Shown: positions 45,797 through 55,097, counted from the stretch's first letter. The stretch: DNA of 64,000 nt from Rhodospirillales bacterium (GCA_014859895.1 JACZKS010000170.1:54727-118726), one strand, 5' to 3'. The notes: a model not told the origin generated them from the letters alone. A program made the numbers and translations.

Positions 45797-46827
45797 GGTT
45801 CGATATCCTCCAACCGCACGACCTCGTCGGCAGCCAGCGCCCGCCTGAGACGCCCCCCCAGCAACTCGCCGATACGGTTGGGCTGCAAACCGTCTCCGGG
45901 TCGCTTGGCGGCAAGATCGCTCTCGGCCAGGATGTGGCCCGCCGGCAGATCATGCCGCGCGACCAGCGACTTCAACGCCCAGGCCACGCCGGCGGCCTCG
46001 CTTGGCGCCGGCTGCTTGGTGCCGCGACCGATCATCGCCTCGATCCGGCGGATCCGCTCGATTATCGAGGCCAGATTCTCCGGCCCGGCAGAGACCTTCC
46101 AGTCTTGCGCATTCGGCACGTCGCGCAGGATGGTGATGTGCTTTTCGACGATGTCGGCGCCGCGGGCCACCGCCGCCAGCACCGCCAATTCGTCGACCGT
46201 ATGGTCCGAATAGCCGACCGGCCCCGGAAAGATCTTGCGCAAGGTCTCCATCGCCGCGAGGTTCACGTCCTCGGGCGGGGTCGGATAGCTGGTGACGCAG
46301 TGAAGCAGAGCCACCGACCCGCAACCACTTCCCGAGCAGGCGTTAAGCGCCTCGCGGACGTCTTCGGCGCCGTACATGCCGGTCGAAATGATCATCGGCC
46401 GGCCGAGTTCGGCAAGGCGGGCGACAAATGCCGGGTTGTTTCGCTCGCCCGAGCCGATCTTGACCGCCGGCACGTCAAGCTCGCGGAGCCATGGAATGCG
46501 GCTGTCGTCGTGCGCCGTAGCCATGAACAGCAGGCCGCGGGCCTCGCAGCGCGCTTTCAGTTCGAACACCTGGTCAAGCGTCAGGTTGCGCGGACGCAAG
46601 CGTTCCCGCCAGTCGGATGCGCGCTCGGCGATCAAGACCTCGACGTCGAAGAGTTGGGTCTTGAAGACGTCCGCCCCGGCGTCGGCCGCCAGGTCGACGA
46701 GATTGCGCGCCAAACCCATGTCGCCGAAATGGCTGACGCCGGCCTCCGCAATGACCAGACAGGGAGCGCCGCCGCCGACGAGGCGATCGCCGATTCGGAA
46801 TTTACTGTGAAACAAGGAGGGACTCAC
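45793..46827 (-). CDS. neuB: Nonulosonic acid synthase (NeuB/LegI-like)
   Basis: A 344-residue enzyme from a GTG at 46827 overlapping the ABC gene's stop (GTGA). The TIM barrel has CLVIAEAGVSHFGDM, ADVFKTQLFD, VKIGSGERNNP, MIISTGMY, LLHCVTSYPTPPEDVNL, VGYSDHT and DIVEKHITI, which hold the metal and phosphoenolpyruvate sites of NeuB enzymes. The C-terminus (GHILAESDLAAKRPGDGL, then IGELLGGRL) is a SAF antifreeze-like domain. It condenses PEP with a hexosamine. Together with neuC and neuA it forms a full minimal route to a CMP-nonulosonic acid; whether this is Neu5Ac or legionaminic acid is open. Confidence 0.92.
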   Translation of the reverse strand: MSPSLFHSKFRIGDRLVGGGAPCLVIAEAGVSHFGDMGLARNLVDLAADAGADVFKTQLFDVEVLIAERASDWRERLRPRNLTLDQVFELKARCEARGLLFMATAHDDSRIPWLRELDVPAVKIGSGERNNPAFVARLAELGRPMIISTGMYGAEDVREALNACSGSGCGSVALLHCVTSYPTPPEDVNLAAMETLRKIFPGPVGYSDHTVDELAVLAAVARGADIVEKHITILRDVPNAQDWKVSAGPENLASIIERIRRIEAMIGRGTKQPAPSEAAGVAWALKSLVARHDLPAGHILAESDLAAKRPGDGLQPNRIGELLGGRLRRALAADEVVRLEDIEP

Positions 46828-48701
46828 GACAGGGATCCCGCGATCGGTTCGTCTGAAAGAAGGGTGTGGTCCGACTGCGCCGCGACCAGCCGCGCGAACA
46901 GCGGCGATGACGTTCGCAGGCTATCGTAAGTGCCCTCGTCGACGAGCCTGCCGTTGTCGAGCACGAAAACATGGTCGGCGTCGCGGATGGTGGACAGGCG
47001 GTGGGCGACGATCACCAGGGTTACCTTGCCGCGGAGGCGTTGGATGGCCTGCTGGATCACCAATTCGTTGATGGTGTCAAGGGACGAGGTCGCCTCGTCC
47101 AGGACCAGGATGTCCGGCTGCTTGTAGAGGGCGCGGGCGATAGCCAGCCGCTGCTTCTGCCCTCCCGACAGGCGCGATCCACGATCGCCCATACGGGTGT
47201 CGAGGCCGGAAGGAAGCTCGTCCAGCAGTTGCGACAGGTTCGCCGCTTCCAGGCACTCCGTGACGCGCTTGTCGTCGGCCTCGGAGGCCGGCACACCGAA
47301 GGCAACGTTCGCCCGCAGCGTGTCGTCCGAGATGAACGGCACCTGAGGCACATACCCGAGCCTTGCTTGCCATGACGTCTTGTCGATCCCGGTCAAGGGC
47401 TGCCCCTCCAGGAACAGCTTGCCCCCCACCGGATCGAGGAGTCCGAGAAGAACGTCGACCAGCGTGCTCTTGCCGGCGCCGGAAGGGCCGATGATCCCAT
47501 AGGTCCGGCCCCGCTCGATGACAAGGCTGATGTCGTTGAGGACGAGAGCGCCACTGGACCCGTAGCCGAAGTCGATGCCTTCGGCCTCAAGGCGGCGCCA
47601 ATCGGCGGGAACCGGCCGCCCATCGCCGGTCCAGTCCGCGCGCTGCGCCTCCATTGCCGCATGGAGACTTCGGCTCACTTCGTTGATGCCCGTGACATAG
47701 GGGCCGACGGTCCAGATCTTGTTGACGTTCGCCGCGATGCGGTTGAGGGCCGGAATCAGGCGCGCGGAAACAAGAACGATCACGGCCATCGTCGCCGCGA
47801 TTTCGGCCGTCGGCACCTTCGCCCACCACAGACCGAAGGCCATCGTGACCAGGGCGAGTTGGCCGAGCAGCAGCATCAGGAGCGGCGCAATCTTGCCCCA
47901 CACGGACGTCATGACCCTGGCGTTCGCAACCTTTGCATTGGCCCGGCTGAAGGCCGAGACGAAGAAGGCCTCCTGCGAACTCAAACGGATGTCCTTGGCC
48001 CCCGAGAAGGCCTCGTGAGCACTCAACGCCAGTTGATCGGACTTGCGCCGGCTGACTTCCGCATGGCCCTGAAGGCGCGGGCGTATCCACAACAAAATCC
48101 CGCCATAGATAACCAGCACCGCGGCAACGGCCGCCAGCCCGGCGGCCGGCGCAACCGCAAGGATTACGACGATGGCCGTGGCAACGATGACGAAGTCGCT
48201 GAGGAAGGTCAGCAGGAACTCGACAAAATCCCTTGCCCACAGAACGAGATCATGGGTGAACAGCCGCGTAAGTACGGAGGCGTTGCGCTGCAGGAACCAA
48301 GCGTACGGCGCGTCCAGGCTGCTCTTCATGAGGTCGTGACCAAGCCGGGTCCAACAACCCGCCGCGAACCGCGCGATTGCGTAATCCTTCAGGTAGCTGG
48401 CCACGGTTGCCACGATCAGCGCAATAATCACCAGCGCCGTCAGCAGAGCGACCAGGGCCTGATAGTCCGGGCGGCCGATCCGAGCATGGAGACGCCCCAA
48501 AATCTCCCACCGGCCCAAGGCATCGGGATCGATGATGATGGCAACCAGGGGCATGGCAGACGCCAGGGCGATGACCTCCAGGACGCCAATGGCGCCGACG
48601 AGGGGGGCGAGCAGCAGGATGCGGCGGCGCTCGCTGCCGACAAACAGTGACCACCCATCCCTCAGCGTGCCGAGGGCATTCGCGGGCCTGGGCTCGGTCA
48701 T
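46824..48701 (-). CDS. ABC transporter, fused permease and ATPase (PglK/MsbA-like flippase)
   Basis: A 625-residue half-transporter from the ATG at 48701, overlapping the stop of the capsule-type gene (ATGA) with AAGGT upstream. Residues 1 to about 320 contain six membrane helices of the exporter fold; from about residue 370 comes the ATPase with IIGPSGAGKSTLVDVLLG (Walker A), LSGGQKQRLAIARAL (signature), ILVLDEATSSLD (Walker B) and VIVAHRLS (switch His). PglK-type ABC proteins flip lipid-linked oligosaccharides. It offers a second export route besides Wzx at 17122 to 18480. Its position next to neuBCA hints that it handles the nonulosonic-acid glycan. Confidence 0.9.
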   Translation of the reverse strand: MTEPRPANALGTLRDGWSLFVGSERRRILLLAPLVGAIGVLEVIALASAMPLVAIIIDPDALGRWEILGRLHARIGRPDYQALVALLTALVIIALIVATVASYLKDYAIARFAAGCWTRLGHDLMKSSLDAPYAWFLQRNASVLTRLFTHDLVLWARDFVEFLLTFLSDFVIVATAIVVILAVAPAAGLAAVAAVLVIYGGILLWIRPRLQGHAEVSRRKSDQLALSAHEAFSGAKDIRLSSQEAFFVSAFSRANAKVANARVMTSVWGKIAPLLMLLLGQLALVTMAFGLWWAKVPTAEIAATMAVIVLVSARLIPALNRIAANVNKIWTVGPYVTGINEVSRSLHAAMEAQRADWTGDGRPVPADWRRLEAEGIDFGYGSSGALVLNDISLVIERGRTYGIIGPSGAGKSTLVDVLLGLLDPVGGKLFLEGQPLTGIDKTSWQARLGYVPQVPFISDDTLRANVAFGVPASEADDKRVTECLEAANLSQLLDELPSGLDTRMGDRGSRLSGGQKQRLAIARALYKQPDILVLDEATSSLDTINELVIQQAIQRLRGKVTLVIVAHRLSTIRDADHVFVLDNGRLVDEGTYDSLRTSSPLFARLVAAQSDHTLLSDEPIAGSLS

Positions 48702-50428
48702 CTCGTACCTTTCCCGGGCGCAGGTTCGCGAACGACGTTGGACAACGCGTAGCCCGAGGCCCTGAGCATCTTGAAGGAGTGGCTGCCCTTCACATCGGAC
48801 CCCCACCAGTCGGAGATGAGATCGATTTCCTTGCGGGCTTCCTCGGCATGGTTCTCGAACAAATCCGGAATGGTCCGGTAGAGCCGCCCCTGCTCGAAAT
48901 CGTCGCCCAGCACGAAGCCCCCCTGCCAATCCGGGCAACAGAAATGCCACCCGGCAAAGACATTCGCCAGGTAACGGGTTTGTTCGTTGCCAAGACCTTC
49001 CCACCAGGTGGTGCCGAGCGCGGCCTTGTAGTCATCGCGGGTGGCCGGCGTTCGCGTAAACCCGATGTCGTGGTACCAGCCGCGAGAGGCCGACAGGACC
49101 GGCTTCCCCAAGCCAGCAAACTCTACGCCGGCGGTGCCGTACAGGGTGACAAGCGCATCGACGCTCCTCATGATGTCCGCGCCGCTCGAACCCCGAGGCG
49201 CCAAACGGATATGGGGAGGAAGATGCTCAGGCATCAGGGAACGCAGCGAAACACCGCCATAGCGGTCCTCCAGGGGATGGGGACGGAACAGCCAGTTCAC
49301 GTGCGGAGATTGCAACGCGGCTTCGATTGTCGTCTGCATCCAATCCAGTGGGTCGAGGAAATTCAGCTGACCATAGAGGTGAGGAAAATCGAACCAGGAT
49401 ATGGAATACACCGCGACGATAGGGTGGCTTTCATCCCAGCCGGCAGAACGGCAAATTTCAGCTCTCGAAGTGCCGGTGACACCGTTCTGATAGGCGTGGA
49501 TCGCACCGACATCCCACGTCTGGGCAGCCAAGCGGCGTTCCAGGTACTCGCGGCCGACGGCACCCAGAACCGTGCGCTTAGGCTCTGGAAGCGCGGCAAA
49601 CTGTTCCCGCGTCAAGAAGTTGGCCGACAGGTATACATCGTCGGGCTCGTGAAGCTTGAAAAACCGCAGCAAACCGTACTCGCCGAATAAGATCACTCCC
49701 GGAATGCCGTTGCGAATGGTGAGCCAAGCGAGTGCGCCGAAATCGAAGTCGACCGTATGACTGAGCACAACTAGGTCGGGGTGAACCTTGTCGAGGACGC
49801 ATTCGGCCTGCTGGAGTTTCATCAGGGCCTCCGTGACGTGGTCCTCGATTCCCGGGTGCCGCACATCCACGGTCGGACTAACCTGCCGACGGAGGAGGCC
49901 GTCGTAGACGATCGCCGGCGGCAGGCCGTAAGGCAGATCCCAGGAAAGGATGTCCTCGGGACGCTGTGTCCCCGCCAGCAACCGGCGCGCTTGGCGTCGG
50001 GCCGCCCGTTCGTCGGCTGGCATGTCGCAAAAGTTGACCGCATCGTCGAACCGGAACCGCGCAGCCGTTCCCGCCGTCTCGGCACGGGCGTAGCGCCCGT
50101 GCAACGAAATCTCCCGCCCGTACGCCAAGCCAAGCGCCGTCCTGAACAGCGAGTAGCGGACCCAGTGGTTGGGATTGTCCCACATGGAATCGACCAGTAC
50201 AGTTCCGTCGAAATGCTGGGCACTGTCGCGGGCCAGTCGGTCCAGAAGGACATCGACCTGAGCACGCTGCACAGCGATGCGGGCCACCTCGCGCCGCTGG
50301 CAAGGCACGAATGAGGACCTAAGGCCGAGACCGACATTATAGATCCGGCGAGCATTTTGACCGAGGCGGTAGATCAATTTGTTTAACGGCAAGACATTAA
50401 TTCCATCAGAGACGAATGGATCGTTCAT
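48698..50428 (-). CDS. Capsule-type GT-B protein (KpsC/KpsS-like)
   Basis: A 576-residue protein from the ATG at 50428. It has VLVDSMWDNPNHWVRYSLFRTALG, then a GT-B second domain with VAVYSISWFDFP, NWLFRPHPLEDRYGG, VDALVTLYGTAGVEFAGLGKPVLSA. The RPHP and YGTAGxExA patterns are those of capsule polysaccharide transferases of the KpsC/KpsS sort, although no exact family can be claimed. No transmembrane segment. It is upstream of the ABC flippase and coupled to it, and downstream of a low-GC methyltransferase gene, after 26 bases. Confidence 0.7.
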   Translation of the reverse strand: MNDPFVSDGINVLPLNKLIYRLGQNARRIYNVGLGLRSSFVPCQRREVARIAVQRAQVDVLLDRLARDSAQHFDGTVLVDSMWDNPNHWVRYSLFRTALGLAYGREISLHGRYARAETAGTAARFRFDDAVNFCDMPADERAARRQARRLLAGTQRPEDILSWDLPYGLPPAIVYDGLLRRQVSPTVDVRHPGIEDHVTEALMKLQQAECVLDKVHPDLVVLSHTVDFDFGALAWLTIRNGIPGVILFGEYGLLRFFKLHEPDDVYLSANFLTREQFAALPEPKRTVLGAVGREYLERRLAAQTWDVGAIHAYQNGVTGTSRAEICRSAGWDESHPIVAVYSISWFDFPHLYGQLNFLDPLDWMQTTIEAALQSPHVNWLFRPHPLEDRYGGVSLRSLMPEHLPPHIRLAPRGSSGADIMRSVDALVTLYGTAGVEFAGLGKPVLSASRGWYHDIGFTRTPATRDDYKAALGTTWWEGLGNEQTRYLANVFAGWHFCCPDWQGGFVLGDDFEQGRLYRTIPDLFENHAEEARKEIDLISDWWGSDVKGSHSFKMLRASGYALSNVVREPAPGKGTR

Positions 50429-50454
50429 CAATTATTATTGGGATTAGCAGAGAC

Positions 50455-51276
50455 TCAGCAGCGCCGCGACAGCGAACCGAAAGTGCTACATGTGAAAATG
50501 AGTTTCCAACGATCTTCATCCCTCACTTTCAGCGTATCAAGATAACTCCTCTCTCCCTCTATTAAACTTGGAGGCATTGGATGGAGGTTGATAAACTCCT
50601 GTCGACACTCCTCAAATCCCCACTTCTGCAATTTAAATCTGTAAGAAAGGGGGTTCTCTCGAATGTTGTACATCACCCTTTGAGTAGGCCTATCCGCTGA
50701 AGTCAATAGTTTGGCAATCTTCAAGGGCCCACCTCCCCCCAAACCGACAAAGTACTTTTCGAAAAAATCGACAGTGTACCGGTTCAAGCTAAACATATCG
50801 AACAGCTCGTTAGAATGCGTGACAGCAAGCCATCCCCCTGGCTTGATAATGCGTTTTACCTCCCTATAGAAAATTTCCTCTTCCTGAAAGGTAAGGTATG
50901 CAATGACATTGAATGAGAAAATTGCGTCAAGGGATCCGGATTCCAATAGTTCTAGGTCGTTCACAGTCCCAAGTCGAATCAAGTTTTCATCGTATCCTTG
51001 AGAGCGAAGTCTCTTTCGGCCAAGGTCGATCATCTCTTCGGACGCATCTATTCCAAAAATTTCCGCTTTAAAATCCAGAAACTTTTCGAATATAACAGCA
51101 TCTCCGCACCCGAAGTCCAAAATCTTCTTTGCGACTCCATACAATTCGTTTGGGATAATAGCTTGGATCGTTCGGAGCCGATGCGAATGATAATCGTTCG
51201 TAAGCGCGCGCCCGTATACTCCGGCTTGCTCTTTCCAATATTCTTTTGAATCTCTATCGTTCCCTAGAACTGACAT
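50455..51276 (-). CDS. Class I SAM-dependent methyltransferase, low-GC
   Basis: A 273-residue protein from the ATG at 51276 with GAGGAAGGT upstream. Motif I is KILDFGCGDAVIFEKFL, then IFGIDASEEMIDLGRKRL and the FSFNVIAYLTFQEEE motif. The codons are AT-rich: three 60-base lines in the gene came to 27, 29 and 25 G or C when counted, against about 43 in a line of the flanking pseI gene. The gene therefore looks acquired from a lower-GC donor. It lies between pseI and the capsule-type gene, in the same direction. Confidence 0.85.
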   Translation of the reverse strand: MSVLGNDRDSKEYWKEQAGVYGRALTNDYHSHRLRTIQAIIPNELYGVAKKILDFGCGDAVIFEKFLDFKAEIFGIDASEEMIDLGRKRLRSQGYDENLIRLGTVNDLELLESGSLDAIFSFNVIAYLTFQEEEIFYREVKRIIKPGGWLAVTHSNELFDMFSLNRYTVDFFEKYFVGLGGGGPLKIAKLLTSADRPTQRVMYNIRENPLSYRFKLQKWGFEECRQEFINLHPMPPSLIEGERSYLDTLKVRDEDRWKLIFTCSTFGSLSRRC

Positions 51277-51322
51277 TTCAACCTTCCTCTTGAATGCTCA
51301 ATTGGTCGACATACTGTATAAG

Positions 51323-52372
51323 TTAACGGATGAGGTCCCATGTCAGGGGCGTGCCGCGAGCAATCGCCCGAGATGCTCTCCGTCCCAACACTTCGGGCAG
51401 ATGTTTCGGTGGCAGCCCCTTGCCCGGACGGATGGAACGGACGTTGGACTCGTTGAACGCGGCGCCATCCGCCATATCCGCCACAACGTAAAGCGAACGT
51501 CGGAAAATGGCGCTGGCCTGCTCGCCGGGGGTTCGCTCGTAAGTCACGCGGCCAAGGGCCAGCCAAGCCGTTCGGCAGTCCCCGACAAGTCGGGCCAGTT
51601 CATCGGGTTCCAGCGAAAAAGCCGCGTCCGGGCCCCCGTCGGCGCGGCTGAGCGTGACGTGCTTTTCGACGATGGCGGCGCCGAGGGCAACCGCCGCAAC
51701 GGAGGTCGCGGTGGTCAGCGTGTGATCGGACAGCCCGGCGACGACGCCGAACCGGGACGCCAAATCCTGCAGCGTCCGCAGGTTGCTCTCCTCCGGCCGG
51801 GCCGGATAGGCGGAAACGCAGTGCAGCAACGCCAGGTCCCGGCAGCCTCCACGCCGCGCTGCCTCGACCGCGTCACGGATCTCGGCCTCGTCGGCCATGC
51901 CGGTCGAGATGATCACCGGTTTTCCCGTCGCGGCGACACGCTCGATGAGCGGAATGTCGGCGTTCTCGAAGGACGCGACCTTGTAGGCGGGCGCGTCAAG
52001 GCCCTCGATGAACGCAACGGCGCTGGCGTCAAAAGGCGAGCTGAACACCGTCACTCCAAGTTCGCGGCCCTTGGCGAACAGCGCCGGATGCCACTCCCAC
52101 GGGGTGTGGGCCGTTTCGTAAAGGGAATGGAGGGTATGGCCGTCCCACAACCCGCCCCGAACCCGGAAGTCTTCGCCAGCGTGGTCGATGGTCAGTGTGT
52201 CGGCGGTATATGTTTGCAGCTTGACGGCATCGACGCCGGCCGCCTTGCAGGCCTCCAGGATCCGCAACGCGCGGTCGAGGTCGCCATTGTGGTTGCCCGA
52301 CATCTCGGCGATCACGTAGGGCGGATGGCCGGCTCCGATCGGGCGTCCGGCGATTAGGATCTCGGCTCCCAT
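51323..52372 (-). CDS. pseI: Pseudaminic acid synthase
   Basis: A 349-residue NeuB-family enzyme. It has [63 protein letters not shown] (the PseI-typical form), [34 protein letters not shown] and IVEKHVTL, then a C-terminal SAF domain ([12 protein letters not shown]). It condenses PEP with 2,4-diacetamido-2,4,6-trideoxy-altrose, or here a derivative of it. GGAGG lies 8 bases upstream of the ATG, which abuts the stop of the formyltransferase gene. It closes the pse gene row before the low-GC gene. Confidence 0.93.
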   Translation of the reverse strand: MGAEILIAGRPIGAGHPPYVIAEMSGNHNGDLDRALRILEACKAAGVDAVKLQTYTADTLTIDHAGEDFRVRGGLWDGHTLHSLYETAHTPWEWHPALFAKGRELGVTVFSSPFDASAVAFIEGLDAPAYKVASFENADIPLIERVAATGKPVIISTGMADEAEIRDAVEAARRGGCRDLALLHCVSAYPARPEESNLRTLQDLASRFGVVAGLSDHTLTTATSVAAVALGAAIVEKHVTLSRADGGPDAAFSLEPDELARLVGDCRTAWLALGRVTYERTPGEQASAIFRRSLYVVADMADGAAFNESNVRSIRPGKGLPPKHLPEVLGRRASRAIARGTPLTWDLIR

Positions 52373-53053
52373 TCAGCCATCCTCCCGCGTCATCTTCCGG
52401 ATACTCACCTGGTAGACCCGCCCGCGATGCTCAAAAAATGCCGGGTAGCGCTCGTTGTCGACCACGCGTAAAAGCTCGAACTGCTCGGCGATCGCCTTGT
52501 CGGGATCGAGGCGGCTGTCGGCCGGCCGCCGGCGCCGATAATGGGTCGGTTCCCCCCGCTGTGGAATACCGACTGGCGGCTCGGCGGCATCCAGGAACCG
52601 CCGGCACAAGGTCACGTGCATCTCGCCCAGCCGAACGCGCATCTCCTCGTTCAACTCATGCCCCTCGAAACGCAGCGGGTCCCGAAAGACCACCGGCCCC
52701 GCGTCGACCTCGTCGGCGGCGTCGAGCAGGCAGACCGGGATGTCGTTGACGCCTTCCAGGATCAGCCACGTCATCGGCGAAAATCCGCGCCCGCTCGGCA
52801 GGTCGCTGGCATGCACGACGAGGTTGCGGCGATTTCGCGCAAGAACTTCGGGGGGCGTGATGCGGATGCAGCCGAGATAGAACGCGACGGCGCCCGCCCG
52901 GACCTCGTCGTGCCGCCGGGCGAGGACGGCGTCGTCACCGTCTTTGCATGTTTCATCGACCAACCGCTCGGCATAGGGCAGCACCCAACTGTCGTTGTCG
53001 ACGACGACCGTGACGCGGCGGGGTCGGTGCCACCACTCCGGTACCGTCGTCAC
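52373..53053 (-). CDS. Formyltransferase-family enzyme of the pse cluster
   Basis: About 226 residues from the GTG at 53053, which has GAGGAGGT upstream and overlaps the pseG stop (GTGA). The core LVVHASDLPSGRGFSPMTW and ADEVDAGPVV match the H-x-S-x-LP-xx-RG and VDAG motifs of N10-formyltetrahydrofolate formyltransferases; the position of the usual catalytic Asn two residues before the His is occupied by Val. Genes of this sort occur in pse clusters. Because no PseH acetyltransferase is visible, this enzyme may N-formylate the 4-amino group instead, giving a formamido pseudaminic acid. That product is an inference. Confidence 0.8.
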   Translation of the reverse strand: MTTVPEWWHRPRRVTVVVDNDSWVLPYAERLVDETCKDGDDAVLARRHDEVRAGAVAFYLGCIRITPPEVLARNRRNLVVHASDLPSGRGFSPMTWLILEGVNDIPVCLLDAADEVDAGPVVFRDPLRFEGHELNEEMRVRLGEMHVTLCRRFLDAAEPPVGIPQRGEPTHYRRRRPADSRLDPDKAIAEQFELLRVVDNERYPAFFEHRGRVYQVSIRKMTREDG

Positions 53054-54075
53054 CGTACCTCCTCGGCAAGGACCGCCACCGTCCGCTCTATGCCCTTGCC
53101 ATCGCAAATGATCTGGGCGGCCTCGCTCATATGCCGGAGGGCTTGGGGGGCTTCGGCCAGGTCCCGGATCGCGACGGCCACCTGAGCCGAGGTGACGTCG
53201 CCGTGGCGCCCCAGAACCCTCGCCGCGCCGGCAGCCGCTAGGCGGGCCGCGATCAATTCCTGGTTTTCTGCCGTCGTGATGACGAGGGTGGGAAGGCCCA
53301 TGCAGCAGCGTTCCCAGGACGTGACGCCGCCGGCGCCGATCGCAAGATCGGCCTCGGCCATCGATGCCGCCATGTCCGTTACCTGGCCCAGCAGGCGCAC
53401 CGTCCCGCAGACGCGGCCGGCCGAGGACTTGAGTGCCACCGATGGTTCCCTGCCGCCCGATACAACGTCGACGTCCAGCGGCAACCCGGCTTCCGGGAGT
53501 CCGGCCAGGACGGTCGCGGCGACGTCGTGGGGATCGGTCCCACCCATGGAGACCATCACCCGGCGCAATCGCACGTCACTGCGCCTCGCCAGGCTGACGG
53601 CCCTGCCGGTGGCGAACTCTGGCCGCAGCAAAGCGTACCCTGGTTCCAACAGCATCGAGCAGCCTTGGGGCACCAGCGGACTGTAGTCTTCCTGCTTACG
53701 CCCCATCGTCTGATCGAGGATGAGGTCGCAGTCGTGGGCGCGGTCGGCCAAGTCGTCGATGACCAGGATGCGGCGCACCCACGACCGGCAGGCCGTCTCA
53801 AAGCGGGAGTCGCGGCCATAATGATCGACGACCAGCAGGTCCGCGGTACCGATGGCGGCGCCGATCTCACCCGGCTCGGCACCCACGTCTCCGTCGAGGA
53901 CGATGCGGGCCACCCAGTCGGGGACATCGACGATGCCGAAGCTCTCCGGCGAAGCCGCCACAGCCACTTTCCAGCCGGCATCGGCCAGGCCCCGGGCCAA
54001 GGCCAAGCTCCGCACGCCGTGACCGGAACCGATCGCGGGCGAGGCGTCGAAGCGAAAAAGGGCTAGCGGCGCCAT
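53050..54075 (-). CDS. pseG: UDP-2,4-diacetamido-2,4,6-trideoxy-altropyranose hydrolase
   Basis: A 341-residue GT-B fold hydrolase. The N-terminus ALFRFDASPAIGSGHGVRSLALAR and LLVVDHYGRDSRFE, ILVIDDLADRAHDCDLILDQ and VMVSMGGTDPHDVA are the PseG signatures, with GAGGVTSWERCCMGLPTLV as the UDP-binding part. PseG removes UDP before PseI acts. Its ATG shares one base with the stop of the decayed methyltransferase (TGATG), and its stop is fused with the GTG of the formyltransferase. Confidence 0.92.
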   Translation of the reverse strand: MAPLALFRFDASPAIGSGHGVRSLALARGLADAGWKVAVAASPESFGIVDVPDWVARIVLDGDVGAEPGEIGAAIGTADLLVVDHYGRDSRFETACRSWVRRILVIDDLADRAHDCDLILDQTMGRKQEDYSPLVPQGCSMLLEPGYALLRPEFATGRAVSLARRSDVRLRRVMVSMGGTDPHDVAATVLAGLPEAGLPLDVDVVSGGREPSVALKSSAGRVCGTVRLLGQVTDMAASMAEADLAIGAGGVTSWERCCMGLPTLVITTAENQELIAARLAAAGAARVLGRHGDVTSAQVAVAIRDLAEAPQALRHMSEAAQIICDGKGIERTVAVLAEEVR

Positions 54076-54330
54076 CAGCGAGTCTTCTCGAACACGAGAC
54101 CGGTCAGCCGATTCCAGGTGTCAACGTCCGCAGTATTCGAAGGTTATTGTCGATACTGGAGCCAACCTCAAGAAAGCTCGTCGGCCGATGGCCAGCCATA
54201 CACTGACCTTAGCCCACAGGGCGGCGCGGCCGCGCAACTGTTCGGCGCTCGCGGCATTGCGGGCGATGTACTCGGAGCCGAAGTCGCCCCGCCAGAATTG
54301 GGCCTGGGCGGTTTCCTTGGGGGTGGTCAT
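54075..54330 (-). pseudogene. Remnant of a pseudaminic acid-associated methyltransferase
   Basis: The ATG at 54330 overlaps the stop of the cytidylyltransferase gene (ATGA) with AAAGGAAT upstream. Its first 45 codons read TTPKETAQAQFWRGDFGSEYI and so on, the usual start of the methylases found in pse clusters. The frame then shifts: a second frame gives FLEVGSSIDNNLRILRTL, the SAM motif, and stops at 54104; a third frame gives DVDTWNRLTGLVFEKTR and ends in a TGA sharing one base with the pseG ATG. The rest of the gene (normally about 200 residues) is gone. The three pieces in order, with intact junctions at both ends, indicate frameshift plus internal deletion. Confidence 0.82.
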
Positions 54331-55085
54331 GGTATTCCTTTCACGGCCGCAGGCATGGTGGGACGGCTCACATTTTGGTACCGCGCGTTCAAGGTGCCGA
54401 TGTCCGGCCGGGCTCGGAGCACCGCCAGGATCTCGTCGGTCGACGGCATTGCCGGCAGCAGCGGCAGTTGCGCGAACAGCGCCCGGAAAAAATCCAGATC
54501 CTCCGGAAAGTCGAGCGTCCAGCGCTGCTCGGCCGCCCACCCGCCCGGTCCGGCGAGATTGGCCTTGCGAAGGGTTGGATCGCCCCGCAGCCAAGGCGTC
54601 ACGTGCTCGCGCTGGTAAGGTACGGAAGCTTCGTGTGCGGCCCGGTCGAGCGCCGCCATCGTGAAGGCCTCGCAGTCCAGACCGTGGGGCCAACTCGGTG
54701 GCATGTTGTTGCAGGCGTAGTCTGCCCCGCCCTTCGTCACGAGCTGCAGGACCCGGCCGCAAACCGAAGGATCGGTGAGGGGACAGTCACTGGTGACCCG
54801 CATGACGACCTCGGCGTCTAGGGTCAAGGCGGCCTTCCAGTACCGGTCGAGCACGTCGTGCTCGGAACCCCGGAAAATAACCGCGCCAGCCCTCCTGGCT
54901 TCGGCGGCCACGGCATCGTGGCTTTCCCCCTCGGGAACCGCACAGCAGACGGCATCGATGCCGGGGGTCGCGGCGCAGCGAGCCAGGGTGTGGGCCAGCA
55001 CGCTCCGCCCGGCGAGATCCATCAGCACCTTGCCGGGCAGGCGCGTCGAGGTCATGCGCGCCTGCACGATGATAACGGGTTTCAT
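54327..55085 (-). CDS. SpsF-type cytidylyltransferase (probable PseF role)
   Basis: A 252-residue protein starting VIIVQARMTSTRLPGKVLMDL, the nucleotide-binding motif of SpsF-type cytidylyltransferases, which differs from the usual PseF/NeuA motif (PARGGSKxxPRK). It also has FRGSEHDVLDRYWKAA and VVMRVTSDCPLTDP. Lying between pse genes, it may make CMP-pseudaminic acid in place of PseF. Its stop overlaps the start of the decayed methyltransferase. An alternative role in activating another sugar cannot be excluded. Confidence 0.82.
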   Translation of the reverse strand: MKPVIIVQARMTSTRLPGKVLMDLAGRSVLAHTLARCAATPGIDAVCCAVPEGESHDAVAAEARRAGAVIFRGSEHDVLDRYWKAALTLDAEVVMRVTSDCPLTDPSVCGRVLQLVTKGGADYACNNMPPSWPHGLDCEAFTMAALDRAAHEASVPYQREHVTPWLRGDPTLRKANLAGPGGWAAEQRWTLDFPEDLDFFRALFAQLPLLPAMPSTDEILAVLRARPDIGTLNARYQNVSRPTMPAAVKGIP

Positions 55086-55097
55086 CGCCCGCTCCGC

